A stretch of DNA of 64,000 nt from Massilia oculi (lineage in GTDB: Bacteria; Pseudomonadota; Gammaproteobacteria; Burkholderiales; Burkholderiaceae_D): contig NZ_CP029343.1 in assembly GCF_003143515.1 (NCBI RefSeq), forward strand, positions 1,798,001 to 1,862,000. The letters run 5' to 3'. Position 1 is the first letter of the stretch, and each line of letters opens with the position of its first letter. The translations under genes were made by a program, and so were the position numbers. Below the pieces are notes generated by a model that was not told the origin of the DNA, ran no database searches, and was given only the letters and a program-made list of their open reading frames with translations. Below, one piece after another: positions 1-7,912 of this stretch.

Positions 1-1096
1 GATGAACCAGCTCCGGACCTTCGACGAACCCCAGGATGCGCTCGATCTCGGTCGAGGAGTGGCGCATGATGCGCCGCACCTCGCTGCTGGCGTAGTTGGT
101 CAGCCCGCGCGCGAGCGGCTTGCCGGCTTCGTCGACGCAGGTGATCACCTGGCCACGGCCGAATTCGCCGTTGACGGCCAGTACGCCGATCGGCAGCAGC
201 GACTTGCCCTCCTTGGTCAGCTTGGCCGCGGCGCCGGCGTCGATCACGACTTCGCCCGTGGTGTGCAGGTGGTCGACCATCCACTGGCGGCGCGCCGTCA
301 GGCGGCCGGTGGCGGCCAGCAATTGCGTGCCGATCGATTCGCCGCCGGCCAGGCGCGTGAGCACGTCCGGCTCGCGGCCCCAGGCGATCACGGTATGGGC
401 GCCGGAGCGCGCCGCGCGCTTGGCGGCCAGCACCTTGGTCAGCATGCCGCCGCGGCCGATGCTGCTGCCGGCGCCGCCGGCCATCGCCTCCAGGGCCACG
501 TCGCCGGCCTGGGCCTGCTCGATCAGCCGGGCGTTCGGATCCTTGCGCGGGTCGGCCGAGTACAGACCGGGCTGGTCGGTCAGGATGACCAGCGCGTCGG
601 CCTCGATCAGGTTGGCGACCAGGGCGCCGAGCGTATCGTTGTCGCCGAACTTGATCTCGTCGGTGACGACGGTGTCGTTCTCGTTGATGATCGGGACCAC
701 GTTCAGGCGCAGCAAGGTGGTCAGCGTCGAGCGCGCATTGAGGTAGCGTTCGCGGTCGGCCAGGTCGGCGTGGGTCAGCAGCACCTGCGCGGTCTTGACG
801 CCGTGGGCGCTGAAGCTCGATTCGTAGATCTGGGCCAGACCCATCTGGCCGCAGGCGGCGCAGGCCTGCAATTCATGGATGTCGGTCGGACGCTTGCCGA
901 AACCGAGGCGCAGCATGCCCTCGGCGATGGCGCCCGAGCTGACCAGGACGACGTCCTTGCCGAGCGCGCGCAGCGCGGCGATCTGGCTGGCCCAGCGGGC
1001 GATGGCGGTATGGTCGAGACCCCTCCCCTCGTCGGTGACGAGGGAGGAGCCGACCTTGACGATGATGCGGGAGGCTTGTTGGAGTGCTGAGTTCAT
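1..1096 (-). CDS. proB: Glutamate 5-kinase, C-terminal end cut by window edge
   Basis: Phosphorylates L-glutamate to gamma-glutamyl phosphate with ATP, the first step of proline synthesis in the cytoplasm. The reading frame opens with ATG at 1096 and runs off the left edge after 365 codons. An early [10 protein letters not shown] segment begins the amino-acid kinase fold, SSGAIAEGM and [19 protein letters not shown] match the substrate and nucleotide loops, and an RNA-binding-like PUA region follows from about residue 275. The family is about 370 residues, so only the last few codons are missing. Its ATG overlaps the TGA of the upstream small membrane gene, which suggests translational coupling. 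Downstream context is outside the window. Confidence 0.97.
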   Translation of the reverse strand, partial: MNSALQQASRIIVKVGSSLVTDEGRGLDHTAIARWASQIAALRALGKDVVLVSSGAIAEGMLRLGFGKRPTDIHELQACAACGQMGLAQIYESSFSAHGVKTAQVLLTHADLADRERYLNARSTLTTLLRLNVVPIINENDTVVTDEIKFGDNDTLGALVANLIEADALVILTDQPGLYSADPRKDPNARLIEQAQAGDVALEAMAGGAGSSIGRGGMLTKVLAAKRAARSGAHTVIAWGREPDVLTRLAGGESIGTQLLAATGRLTARRQWMVDHLHTTGEVVIDAGAAAKLTKEGKSLLPIGVLAVNGEFGRGQVITCVDEAGKPLARGLTNYASSEVRRIMRHSSTEIERILGFVEGPELVH

Positions 1097-1518
1097 GGCG
1101 ACAGGATCTTCCCCCGCGGTCGCAACGCGAGCAGGGAAAGTCCTGCCAGCAGTTCAACCGCGCAGACGACGAATAATACCCCCGTGGGCAAGCCGATCGC
1201 GAATGCCGCGACGAGGCGGCCGGCCGGCTGGGCCAGGAGGAACAGGGCAGTAAGGTCGCCTAGGATGGGCTGGTCGCCCTGCCTGGCCGCCAACAGCGCC
1301 AACCCCGCGGTAGCGAGGCGGATGCCGACGTAGATGGCGTAGAACTGGCTGTAGCCGTTCACGCCGACGAGAAACAGGCCCATCGCGGCCGCGATGCGGT
1401 CGGGATCGAGCATGGCCGCGAGCGCGGCCAGTGAACTTGCGGTGGCGACCAATTGCAGCAGCTGGCCGCGCAGCCAGGCGCGCGACCAGGTAGCCGTCTG
1501 TGGAACGCTCGCGCTCAA
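1093..1518 (-). CDS. Small four-helix membrane protein, DUF4345-like
   Basis: A 141-residue hydrophobic protein with about four predicted membrane segments (roughly residues 20-37, 45-77, 85-110 and 113-133). The [22 protein letters not shown] pattern and overall layout resemble DUF4345 family proteins; this is recognition from memory, not a search. The likely start is TTG at 1518, two bases after the obgE stop. The next in-frame ATG is residue 37, which would remove a membrane helix. The 3' end overlaps proB by ATGA. It sits between obgE and proB in the same direction, so it is probably co-transcribed with them. Function unknown. Confidence 0.7.
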   Translation of the reverse strand: MSASVPQTATWSRAWLRGQLLQLVATASSLAALAAMLDPDRIAAAMGLFLVGVNGYSQFYAIYVGIRLATAGLALLAARQGDQPILGDLTALFLLAQPAGRLVAAFAIGLPTGVLFVVCAVELLAGLSLLALRPRGKILSP

Positions 1519-1520
1519 GT

Positions 1521-2633
1521 TCAGTCTTCGATGATCTTGAAGCGTGGATCGTCAGGATCGATCGACGAGATGCCACGCGCTTCCTCGGTCATCGAGGTTT
1601 CTTCGGCGCGCTGCTCGGAATGGCGCTTTTCTTCGAGGTGCAGGTAGATCGCATTGATCAGGTCCTGGCAGCCTTCGCGGTTCAGGGCCGATATCTCGAA
1701 CACGGGGCCCTTCCAGGCCAGGCGCTTGATGACGTCCTTGACGCGCTTCTTGCGCTCGGCGTCGTCGAGCACGTCCAGCTTGTTCAGCACCAGCCAGCGC
1801 GGCTTGTTGAGCAGCTCTTCGTCGTATTTTTCGAGTTCCTTGATCAGGGCCTTGGCTTCCTTGACCGGATCGACCTTCTCGTCGAACGACGACAGGTCGA
1901 CGATGTGCAGCAGCAGGCCGGTACGGGCCAGGTGGCGCAGAAACTGGTGGCCCAGGCCGGCGCCTTCGGAGGCGCCTTCGATCAGGCCCGGAATGTCGGC
2001 GATCACGAAGCTCTTTTCGTGCGACACGCGCACCACGCCCAGGTTCGGGTGCAGGGTGGTGAACGGGTAGTCGGCGATCTTCGGCTTGGCGTTCGACACG
2101 GCCGTGATGAAGGTGGACTTGCCGGCATTCGGCATGCCCAGGAGGCCCACGTCGGCCAGCACCTTCAGCTCGAGGCGCAGGGTGCGACGCTCGCCATCTT
2201 TACCTTCGGTCTTCTGGCGCGGCGCGCGGTTGGTCGAAGTTTTAAAGTGGATATTGCCCCAGCCGCCCTCGCCGCCCTTGGCCAGCAATTCGGTCTGGCC
2301 GTGCTCGGTCAGGTCGGCGATGATCTCGCCATTGTTGTCGTCGATGATCAGCGTGCCAACCGGCATGCGGATGGTAATGTCTTCGGCGCCCTTGCCATAG
2401 CAATCAGAGCCGCGGCCCGGTTCGCCATTCTTGCCGGTATGGACTTTCGAGTAACGGAAGTCGACCAGGGTATTCACATTGCGGTCGGCAACCACATAGA
2501 TCGAGCTGCCCTTGCCGCCGTCGCCGCCGTCCGGACCGCCGAATGGGCGGAACTTCTCGCGACGGAACGAGGCGCACCCGTTGCCGCCGTCGCCAGCGAT
2601 GACTTCAATTCTTGCTTCGTCAATAAACTTCAT
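1521..2633 (-). CDS. obgE: Obg/CgtA GTPase
   Basis: Essential ribosome-associated GTPase acting in 50S maturation and the stringent response. The 370-residue product starts [20 protein letters not shown], the glycine-rich Obg domain (residues 1-158). The G domain follows with G1 GMPNAGKST near 166, G3 DIPGLIEGA near 213 and G4 NKLD near 283. The C-terminus is acidic ([15 protein letters not shown]). Length is normal. It follows rplU-rpmA, the usual order, but an intrinsic terminator-like hairpin lies only 13 bases upstream of its ATG, and the space before the start lacks a good Shine-Dalgarno sequence. Confidence 0.97.
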   Translation of the reverse strand: MKFIDEARIEVIAGDGGNGCASFRREKFRPFGGPDGGDGGKGSSIYVVADRNVNTLVDFRYSKVHTGKNGEPGRGSDCYGKGAEDITIRMPVGTLIIDDNNGEIIADLTEHGQTELLAKGGEGGWGNIHFKTSTNRAPRQKTEGKDGERRTLRLELKVLADVGLLGMPNAGKSTFITAVSNAKPKIADYPFTTLHPNLGVVRVSHEKSFVIADIPGLIEGASEGAGLGHQFLRHLARTGLLLHIVDLSSFDEKVDPVKEAKALIKELEKYDEELLNKPRWLVLNKLDVLDDAERKKRVKDVIKRLAWKGPVFEISALNREGCQDLINAIYLHLEEKRHSEQRAEETSMTEEARGISSIDPDDPRFKIIED

Positions 2634-2646
2634 GATTGTGACCGCT

Positions 2647-2683
2647 AAAAAACTAAAAAGGCCCTACCGTGGGCAGAGCCTTT
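2647..2683 (-). terminator. Intrinsic terminator-like hairpin between rpmA and obgE
   Basis: On the minus strand a 12-bp stem (2672-2683 with 2657-2668, two G-T pairs, 3-base loop) is followed by a T-rich run with two interruptions (2647-2659). A second perfect hairpin, GCGCCGC-TGAT-GCGGCGC at 2712-2729, precedes it just after the rpmA stop. Because obgE starts at 2633, this structure probably reduces obgE transcription relative to the ribosomal protein genes rather than ending the operon. Confidence 0.7.
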
Positions 2684-2739
2684 CGATGGAAGGCTTGCGC
2701 CTTGCAAAGAAGCGCCGCTGATGCGGCGCAGATGCGTGA

Positions 2740-3012
2740 TTACGCTGCGACTGCTTCGTTGGCAACGACGGTCACGAACTGCTTCGAGCCCACGCCTTGC
2801 TTGACGAACTTGACGGTACCGTCGACCAGCGCGAACAGGGTGTGATCCTTGCCGGTGCCGACGTTGGCGCCAGCGCGCACTGGGGTGCCGCGTTGACGGA
2901 TGATGATGCCGCCGGCGTTGATTGCCTGGCCGCCGTAGACTTTCACGCCAAGGCGTTTGCTTTCTGAGTCACGGCCGTTGCGGGTAGTACCGCCGCCTTT
3001 TTTGTGTGCCAT
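2740..3012 (-). CDS. rpmA: 50S ribosomal protein L27
   Basis: Structural protein of the large ribosomal subunit near the peptidyl-transferase centre. The 90-residue sequence begins [20 protein letters not shown] and contains [20 protein letters not shown], diagnostic of L27, with no N-terminal extension of the Firmicutes type. It lies 42 bases downstream of rplU in the conserved rplU-rpmA pair. A GGAGTAATACA-type ribosome binding site precedes the ATG. Confidence 0.98.
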   Translation of the reverse strand: MAHKKGGGTTRNGRDSESKRLGVKVYGGQAINAGGIIIRQRGTPVRAGANVGTGKDHTLFALVDGTVKFVKQGVGSKQFVTVVANEAVAA

Positions 3013-3054
3013 TGTATTACTCCTTGATGACTAATGCTGGGAACCGGACGGCGA

Positions 3055-3366
3055 TTAGCCGTTGATCGAAACGATCTGGATTTCGGTGAAGTTCTGGCGA
3101 TGGCCCTGACGCTTCTGGTAGTGCTTACGACGGCGCATCTTGAAGATACGGACCTTGTCGTGACGACCATGCGAAACCACTTTCACCAGCACCGTTGCAC
3201 CTTCGACCAGCGGAGCACCAAACTTGATGCTGTCGCCCGCGCCAACGGCGAGGACCTGATCGATCGTGAGTTCGGAACCAATGTCAGCCGGTATCTGTTC
3301 TACTTTAAGTTTTTCACCAGCGACAACTTTGTATTGCTTGCCACCGGTTTTTATGACCGCGTACAT
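3055..3366 (-). CDS. rplU: 50S ribosomal protein L21
   Basis: Large-subunit ribosomal protein binding 23S rRNA. The ORF could open at 3384, but the family start [20 protein letters not shown] corresponds to the ATG at 3366, giving 103 residues, the usual length. The C-terminal [13 protein letters not shown] motif is typical. A near-consensus sigma-70 promoter lies about 90 bases upstream (3458-3486). It heads the rplU-rpmA-obgE operon. Confidence 0.97.
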   Translation of the reverse strand: MYAVIKTGGKQYKVVAGEKLKVEQIPADIGSELTIDQVLAVGAGDSIKFGAPLVEGATVLVKVVSHGRHDKVRIFKMRRRKHYQKRQGHRQNFTEIQIVSING

Positions 3367-3457
3367 GATTTGAAACCTCATCAAATGTTAAAAGAATCCG
3401 CCAGCAACAGCGCCCCGCGCAAGCGCGCTGGACTGTTCGTAAGCCGGGGAACAGGGG

Positions 3458-3486
3458 ATTATACATAAATCGCCGTGATGCGTCAA
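3458..3486 (-). promoter_or_regulatory. Sigma-70 promoter of rplU-rpmA
   Basis: On the minus strand TTGACG (3486-3481) and a perfect TATAAT (3463-3458) are separated by exactly 17 bases. It points into rplU, leaving a 5' leader of about 85 bases. This is one of the best sigma-70 matches in the window and fits a highly expressed ribosomal operon. Confidence 0.85.
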
Positions 3487-3601
3487 AAGCGACTGACGAT
3501 CTCTTCCGTACGTGGCAGCCTGCCAACGGCGCACAGTCGCCCGAGGTCCTCCCAAGGGCGAGCTCTACCCTGCTGGCAGGACGGATACCCCTTGCATACC
3601 G

Positions 3602-3607
3602 TATAAT
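3602..3607 (+). promoter_or_regulatory. Probable -10 box of ispB
   Basis: A perfect TATAAT lies 41 bases upstream of the ispB start. No good -35 hexamer sits at 16-18 bases, so the promoter is either activator-dependent or weak at -35. It is divergent from the rplU promoter about 115 bases away. Confidence 0.5.
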
Positions 3608-3648
3608 CGCGGCACTCTTATAGTTAACCCACGTTTCGCAGGTCAGCC

Positions 3649-4638
3649 TTGTCAGCCGCCACTCAACACGCCCAACAGAACTCCATCGTCCAGTCGATCG
3701 CTCCAGACATGGAGGCCGTCAACACGGTGATCCGCCAGCGGCTGCATTCCGACGTCACCCTGGTGAACCAGATCGCCGAGTACATCATCAGCGCGGGCGG
3801 CAAGCGCATCCGTCCAGTGCTGGTGCTGTTGCTGGCCAATGCCTACGGCTACCGCGGCACGTCCCACCATGAACTGGCCGCCGTGGTCGAGTTCATCCAC
3901 ACCGCGACCCTGCTGCACGACGACGTGGTCGACGAATCCTCGATGCGCCGCGGCCGCCAGACCGCCAACGCCCTGTTCGGCAATGCCGCCTCGGTGCTGG
4001 TGGGCGACTTCCTGTACTCGCGCTCGTTCCAGATGATGGTTGGCCTGAACAATATGCGCGTGATGCAGATCCTGTCCGACGCGACGAACGTGATCGCCGA
4101 AGGCGAAGTGCTGCAGCTGCTGAACATGCACGACCCGGACGTGACGGAAGCGGCCTATCTGCTGGTGATCCGCTCCAAGACCGCCAAGCTGTTCGAAGCG
4201 GCGGCCGAGCTCGGCGCACTGGTGGCGGGCGCCAACGACGCGCAGATCGCCGCGGCCGGAGAGTATGGCCGCTCGCTGGGCACCGCCTTCCAGCTGATCG
4301 ACGACGTGCTCGACTACGCGGGCGACGCCGCCGAGATCGGCAAGAACCTGGGCGACGACCTGCGCGAGGGCAAGCCTACCCTGCCGCTGATCTGGCTGAT
4401 GGAACATGGCACGCCGGAGCAGCGCGAGATGGTGCGCAATTGCATCGAGCAAGGCGACGAGCAGCAATTCGATGCGGTGCTGGCGGCGGTGACCTCGAGC
4501 GGAGCGCTGGATTACACCCGCACCCAGGCCGAAGAAGCGGCCCGCCGCGCGTCGAACGCGATCGCGGATTTGCCCGACAGCGTCTTCAAGGACAGCCTGC
4601 TCCAGCTCAGCCGTTTCGCTGTTGACAGGAACCATTGA
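3649..4638 (+). CDS. ispB: Octaprenyl diphosphate synthase
   Basis: Long-chain trans-prenyl diphosphate synthase making the ubiquinone side chain from FPP and IPP in the cytoplasm. The 329-residue product has GGKRIRP (residues 50-56), the first aspartate-rich motif DDVVD at 91-95 and the second DDVLD near 222. Length and context (divergent from rplU-rpmA, as in many proteobacteria) match IspB. The start is TTG at 3649. An ATG at 3709 would lose only a poorly conserved N-terminus and remains possible. The sequence TTGACA at its 3' end forms the -35 box of the tRNA promoter. Confidence 0.95.
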   Translation: MSAATQHAQQNSIVQSIAPDMEAVNTVIRQRLHSDVTLVNQIAEYIISAGGKRIRPVLVLLLANAYGYRGTSHHELAAVVEFIHTATLLHDDVVDESSMRRGRQTANALFGNAASVLVGDFLYSRSFQMMVGLNNMRVMQILSDATNVIAEGEVLQLLNMHDPDVTEAAYLLVIRSKTAKLFEAAAELGALVAGANDAQIAAAGEYGRSLGTAFQLIDDVLDYAGDAAEIGKNLGDDLREGKPTLPLIWLMEHGTPEQREMVRNCIEQGDEQQFDAVLAAVTSSGALDYTRTQAEEAARRASNAIADLPDSVFKDSLLQLSRFAVDRNH

Positions 4639-4651
4639 GTAATTTTATAGT
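4622..4651 (+). promoter_or_regulatory. Sigma-70 promoter for tRNA-Pro, overlapping the end of ispB
   Basis: TTGACA (4622-4627) and TATAGT (4646-4651) are separated by 18 bases. The -35 box is inside the last codons of ispB. Initiation near 4658 would give a 35-base 5' leader before the mature tRNA. Confidence 0.7.
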
Positions 4652-4692
4652 AATGCCTTCCCGGGGTGACCTGTAAAGACACCCCGAACCGT

Positions 4693-4769
4693 CGGGGTGT
4701 AGCTTAGCCCGGTAGAGCGCTACGTTCGGGACGTAGAGGCCGGAGGTTCGAATCCTCTCACCCCGACCA
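4693..4769 (+). tRNA. tRNA-Pro, anticodon CGG
   Basis: A 77-base cloverleaf: acceptor CGGGGTG pairs with CACCCCG (4759-4765), the anticodon stem CTACG/CGTAG encloses TTCGGGA with anticodon CGG, the T loop is GGTTCGAATCC, and CCA is encoded (4767-4769). It reads CCG codons, which are common in this GC-rich genome. It is followed 8 bases later by a strong terminator, so it is transcribed as a single tRNA unit. Confidence 0.97.
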
Positions 4770-4777
4770 CAGAATTC

Positions 4778-4813
4778 AAAAAGCCAGACCTGGCGTTGCC
4801 GGTCTGGCTTTTT
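4778..4813 (+). terminator. Terminator of tRNA-Pro
   Basis: AAAAAGCCAGACC (4778-4790) pairs perfectly with GGTCTGGCTTTTT (4801-4813) over a 10-base loop and is followed by more T. The A-rich 5' side means it could also work for the minus strand, although no minus-strand gene ends there other than the nitroreductase at 4856. Confidence 0.93.
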
Positions 4814-4855
4814 TCATTTCCCATGCCTGGCGTGTTGGCCAGGACGTCAGCTTAC

Positions 4856-5494
4856 CTACGCCAGCTCGGTGACGAACTCCGAGAACGGGCGACGCACCTT
4901 TTTCAGGTCGACCAGCCAGTCTCCTTCATCCGCACGGTAGCCGATAGGCAGGAGGATCACCGAACGCAGTCCCCGCTCACGCAGCTTCAGGATCTCGTCG
5001 ACCTTGGCAGGATCGAACCCTTCCATCGGCGTGGCGTCCACTTTCTCCTCGGCCGCGGCGATCAGCGCACTGCCGAGGCCAATATAAGCCTGGCGCGCGG
5101 CGTGCTCGAAATTGGTCTGGGCGTCGCGTTGCGGATACGTCGACAGCAACTGCTGGCGGTAGGCTTCCCAACCTTCGTTCCTGAAGCCGCGCTCGGCGTT
5201 CACCAGATCGAACATCGCGTTGATGCGCTCAGCCGTATAGTTATCCCAAGCGGCAAACACGAGCAGATGCGAAGCCTCCGTCACCTGGGCCTGGTTCCAG
5301 GCATGCGCCCTGATCTGTTCGCGCAAAGCCTCGTTCTTCACCACAAACAGCTCGTACTGTTGCAACCCACTGGAACTGGCCGTCAGGCGCACCGCTTCAA
5401 GAATGCGGTCGAGCTTCTCTTTGGCCACCTTTTTAGTGGGATCCATTTTTTTGGTGGCATAACGCCATTGCAATGTTTGCAGGAGGTCGGACAT
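4856..5494 (-). CDS. NfsB-type FMN nitroreductase
   Basis: Likely oxygen-insensitive NAD(P)H nitroreductase or dihydropteridine reductase-like flavoprotein, cytoplasmic. The 212-residue product starts MSDLLQTLQWRYATKKMD at the ATG 5494, behind GAAGGGA. The longer open frame to 5788 has no family similarity. The RYATKK N-terminus, the SSSGLQQYELFVV FMN-binding stretch and the IPMEGFD-like ATPMEGFDPAKVDEIL near residue 155 match E. coli NfsB in order and spacing. Physiological substrate unknown. It stands alone, convergent with the tRNA. Confidence 0.88.
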   Translation of the reverse strand: MSDLLQTLQWRYATKKMDPTKKVAKEKLDRILEAVRLTASSSGLQQYELFVVKNEALREQIRAHAWNQAQVTEASHLLVFAAWDNYTAERINAMFDLVNAERGFRNEGWEAYRQQLLSTYPQRDAQTNFEHAARQAYIGLGSALIAAAEEKVDATPMEGFDPAKVDEILKLRERGLRSVILLPIGYRADEGDWLVDLKKVRRPFSEFVTELA

Positions 5495-5708
5495 GCAACA
5501 TTCCCTTCTATGTGAGTGAATAATGCGCCATGATGCCCGACCCCGAAGTTTCTTGCCGAGCACCGTCCCATTTTTCCGCGACGCGGCGTCAAGAACAGGG
5601 GGCGCCTTCTGTAAGCCATTTCCGCTGGCGTTCTCCTCCGATGTAGCTCCATGGCTAAGTACGGCAAGCTCAAGCCCGAGAACTCTGGACGATTGTCCTT
5701 TGGTCTGA

Positions 5709-5737
5709 TTGAACGATGAATATCTCTCCCTTAGGAT
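5709..5737 (+). promoter_or_regulatory. Sigma-70 promoter upstream of the OmpA lipoprotein gene
   Basis: TTGAAC (5709-5714) and TAGGAT (5732-5737) with a 17-base spacer, ending 36 bases before the ATG at 5774. The rest of the 279-base gap between the nitroreductase and this gene shows nothing I can name. Confidence 0.55.
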
Positions 5738-5773
5738 GAAATTCGCAAACCCAGGTTTCCCGGGAGGCGCCCC

Positions 5774-6760
5774 ATGATCCTCGCTCACCTATTTCATCAT
5801 CCGTCACGCGCGGTGGCGGGATGCTGTCTGCTTGCCCTGTCCGCGTGTTCCAGCCAGGAGTTGAACCACCAGCTTGCCACCAGCCGGGAGGCGGTCGATC
5901 AGGCGCAGATGGCGGGTGCACAGGAAAACGCTCCTGCGGACTTCGGCGCCGCGGCCGACAAGCTGGCCGGTATCATCGCAACGGGGTGCGCGACCTCCCC
6001 GCCGTCATCCGAGGTGGCTGCCGCACGTGCTGCAATCGACAATGCCGGGCAGGCCATCGACCAGGCGTCAGCCGATCCCCGCGTGGTCAACTACGCTCCC
6101 AGCGAACTCGAACGCGCAACCGCTTCACTGCAAAAGGCGAAGACGGCGTGGAACGACAAGCACGACCTGACGGCCACGCAGCATTTCGCTTGTCTTGCAC
6201 AGCAGCGCGCGGCTACGGCGCAAGAATTTGCCAACGAGCGTGCTGCGGAAAATACCGTGAGGGTCGCAGCGGCAGAACTCAACCAGACGTTGTCGGTTGC
6301 AATGACACAGCGACGCAGCCAACCGAGCGTCATCGCGGAGCTGGCGCGCAAGGACCTGATCGGTTTCGCCCCCGGTAAAGCGACAATCCCGGCCAGCGCC
6401 AAGCGCGCGCTCGACGAATTGGCCGCCACATTGAAAAGCAATCCCGAGCGCGAGATCGTGATCGAAGGGCATACCGACAATGTCGGCAGCCCCCGTTACA
6501 ACCAGGCCCTGGCCTTGAGACGGGCTGAGGCGGTACGTGACTCCCTGCTCCAGCGCGGGATTGCTTCCAGCCGCATCGCGGTCCGGTCTCTCGGCCAAGA
6601 GAATCCGGCATCGAGCAACGCCAGCCGGATCGGGCGCATGGAAAACCGGCGCGCCGAGGTCATCACCGGGGACACGGGCATGCACATGGTGGGATCATCG
6701 CAAATCTCCTCCACGCAGTCGAGCGAGGAAAACGGGCGGTCCAGGCAGCCCGAGCGATGA
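5774..6760 (+). CDS. OmpA-family outer-membrane lipoprotein with DUF4398-like N-terminus
   Basis: Predicted to anchor in the outer membrane by its N-terminal lipid and to bind peptidoglycan by its C-terminus. The signal peptide ends in the lipobox LSAC (Cys near residue 25). Residues about 28-190 are Ala/Gln-rich helix of DUF4398 type. Residues about 205-305 form the OmpA C-terminal domain with IEGHTDNVGSPRYNQALALRR and a final NRRAEV. A 25-residue Ser-rich tail follows, which is unusual. Monocistronic with its own promoter and terminator. Role beyond envelope attachment unknown. Confidence 0.85.
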   Translation: MILAHLFHHPSRAVAGCCLLALSACSSQELNHQLATSREAVDQAQMAGAQENAPADFGAAADKLAGIIATGCATSPPSSEVAAARAAIDNAGQAIDQASADPRVVNYAPSELERATASLQKAKTAWNDKHDLTATQHFACLAQQRAATAQEFANERAAENTVRVAAAELNQTLSVAMTQRRSQPSVIAELARKDLIGFAPGKATIPASAKRALDELAATLKSNPEREIVIEGHTDNVGSPRYNQALALRRAEAVRDSLLQRGIASSRIAVRSLGQENPASSNASRIGRMENRRAEVITGDTGMHMVGSSQISSTQSSEENGRSRQPER

Positions 6761-6818
6761 CGTCAGGAACACGGATCCTGGTGCGGATGGCTTAGTCTCG
6801 CCCCATCCACAGGACTGG

Positions 6819-6851
6819 AAAAGCCAGGTACGGTGCGCCGGTCCGGCTTTT
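6819..6851 (+). terminator. Terminator between the OmpA lipoprotein and gntR genes
   Basis: AAAAGCC (6819-6825) pairs with GGCTTTT (6845-6851), with a partly paired GC-rich interior and T-run on both strands, so it may end both the plus-strand lipoprotein transcript and the minus-strand regulator transcript. Confidence 0.65.
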
Positions 6852-6888
6852 TGCGCCTCGCTTGCCGACAGCGCGATCGCGCGCACGT

Positions 6889-7596
6889 TCAGCGCGCGCG
6901 CCCCCCGGCGCGATTGCCGCCGGCGGCCTGCGGCGCGTTCAGCACTTCCCCCAGACGCTCGAGCAGATTGCGGCGCGCGAATTCGGCATGCTGCTCGGAC
7001 AGCTGACCAGCCAGTTCCACCTGGCCAGCGGCGATCGCACGAGCAATGCCTTCGTGTTCGTCCCAGATCGACTCGCGCTGCCCGGCCGACTGCAGCGCCG
7101 CGCCCATCACGCGGCGCAGGTGGACCCAGTGCAGCTGGGTGGTCTCGAAGATCAGCGGATTGCCGGAAGCGCGGTAGATCGCGGTATGGAAAGCGATATC
7201 CGCATCGATCATGACCTTGACGTCGCCGCTCCTGGCCGCGCGCCGGCCGGCGGCGATGATTCCGGGGCCGAGGTCGATCTTCTGCGCCGCCGCCAGCCGC
7301 GCCGCCAGCGCATCGAGGGCGCCCCGAACCTGGTACAGGTTGCCGATCCACTGCGGATCCATGCCGGCGATGAGCACGCCGCGCCCGGGCGCATCCTGGA
7401 TCAGCCCATCCTTCTTGAGCAGGCGCAGCGCCTGCAGCACCGGCGAACGCGACACGTTCATCTGTTCCGCGATCTCTTCTTGCGTGATGCGGGAGCCGGG
7501 CGGCAGCGTCCCGGCGCTGATCGCGTCCAGCAGGTTCTGGTAGACCTCGTCGACCAGGTCGGGACGAGCTTGAATCTTGGTAAGTTTACTTAGCAT
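6889..7596 (-). CDS. GntR family regulator with FCD effector domain
   Basis: Probable repressor of the neighbouring catabolic genes. The 235-residue product has an N-terminal winged helix (residues about 15-75, with PPGSRITQEEIAEQMNVSRSPVLQALRLL) and an all-helical FCD domain with metal-ligand type residues (DADIAFHTAIYRASGN near 128-145, and DEHEGIARAI near 175). FCD regulators sense organic acids, which suits an aromatic-acid pathway. It is divergent from the Rieske oxygenase operon, and GTATAC-centred operators lie in the shared region, one immediately before its own start, implying autoregulation. Confidence 0.88.
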   Translation of the reverse strand: MLSKLTKIQARPDLVDEVYQNLLDAISAGTLPPGSRITQEEIAEQMNVSRSPVLQALRLLKKDGLIQDAPGRGVLIAGMDPQWIGNLYQVRGALDALAARLAAAQKIDLGPGIIAAGRRAARSGDVKVMIDADIAFHTAIYRASGNPLIFETTQLHWVHLRRVMGAALQSAGQRESIWDEHEGIARAIAAGQVELAGQLSEQHAEFARRNLLERLGEVLNAPQAAGGNRAGGRAR

Positions 7597-7715
7597 GTCG
7601 GCACCTTTGTATTCAGTATACGTGCAAACGGAATGAAGTCAATTGCTGCGCCGCGTCAGCAAAATATGCGCCCACGCGGCATCAAAACGCTTGACTTTGA
7701 ATCCGCAAGAATGGA

Positions 7716-7729
7716 TTCTGTATACAGAA
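7716..7729. promoter_or_regulatory. Perfect 14-bp operator palindrome TTCTGTATACAGAA
   Basis: Completely symmetrical and repeated identically at 14058-14071 before the porin gene. Best explained as the binding site of the GntR/FCD regulator encoded at 6889-7596; that assignment is inferred from position and recurrence. Confidence 0.7.
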
Positions 7730-7856
7730 CACGGAACACACAGAGTCATGGATAAAACCCATGAAGGCTCCATACGATCAGGCTGGTGATCTCGTACCGG
7801 TGCGCCCGCGCCGGACTGAAGCGATAACTGATCGTCCAAAAAATTTTGCCATCGCA

Positions 7857-7870
7857 TTTTGTATACAGAG
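7857..7870. promoter_or_regulatory. Operator-like site TTTTGTATACAGAG at the oxygenase promoter
   Basis: Matches the perfect operator at 12 of 14 positions, and is followed directly by GTACTGAATAC, a degenerate second copy. Its position 42-55 bases before the oxygenase ATG suits repression. Confidence 0.6.
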
Positions 7871-7912
7871 TACTGAATACCCTGCACCCGTGAACCCGGA
7901 GGAGACCCACCC

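Larger units (their letters stand above)
7597..7912. promoter_or_regulatory. Divergent control region between gntR and the oxygenase operon
   Basis: A 316-base region without a convincing gene. It is less GC-rich than its surroundings and holds three GTATAC-centred motifs: 7613-7626 (imperfect, TTCAGTATAC half-site), 7716-7729 (perfect palindrome) and 7857-7870 (one good half, TTTTGTATACAGAG, followed by a degenerate copy). The third is 42 bases before the oxygenase ATG, placed to block its promoter. I see no clear -35/-10 pair for the oxygenase. Confidence 0.6.

Noticed and set aside
2..1090. Plus-strand 362-codon frame at the left edge
   Set aside because: Shadow of proB, whose family motifs are clear on the minus strand.
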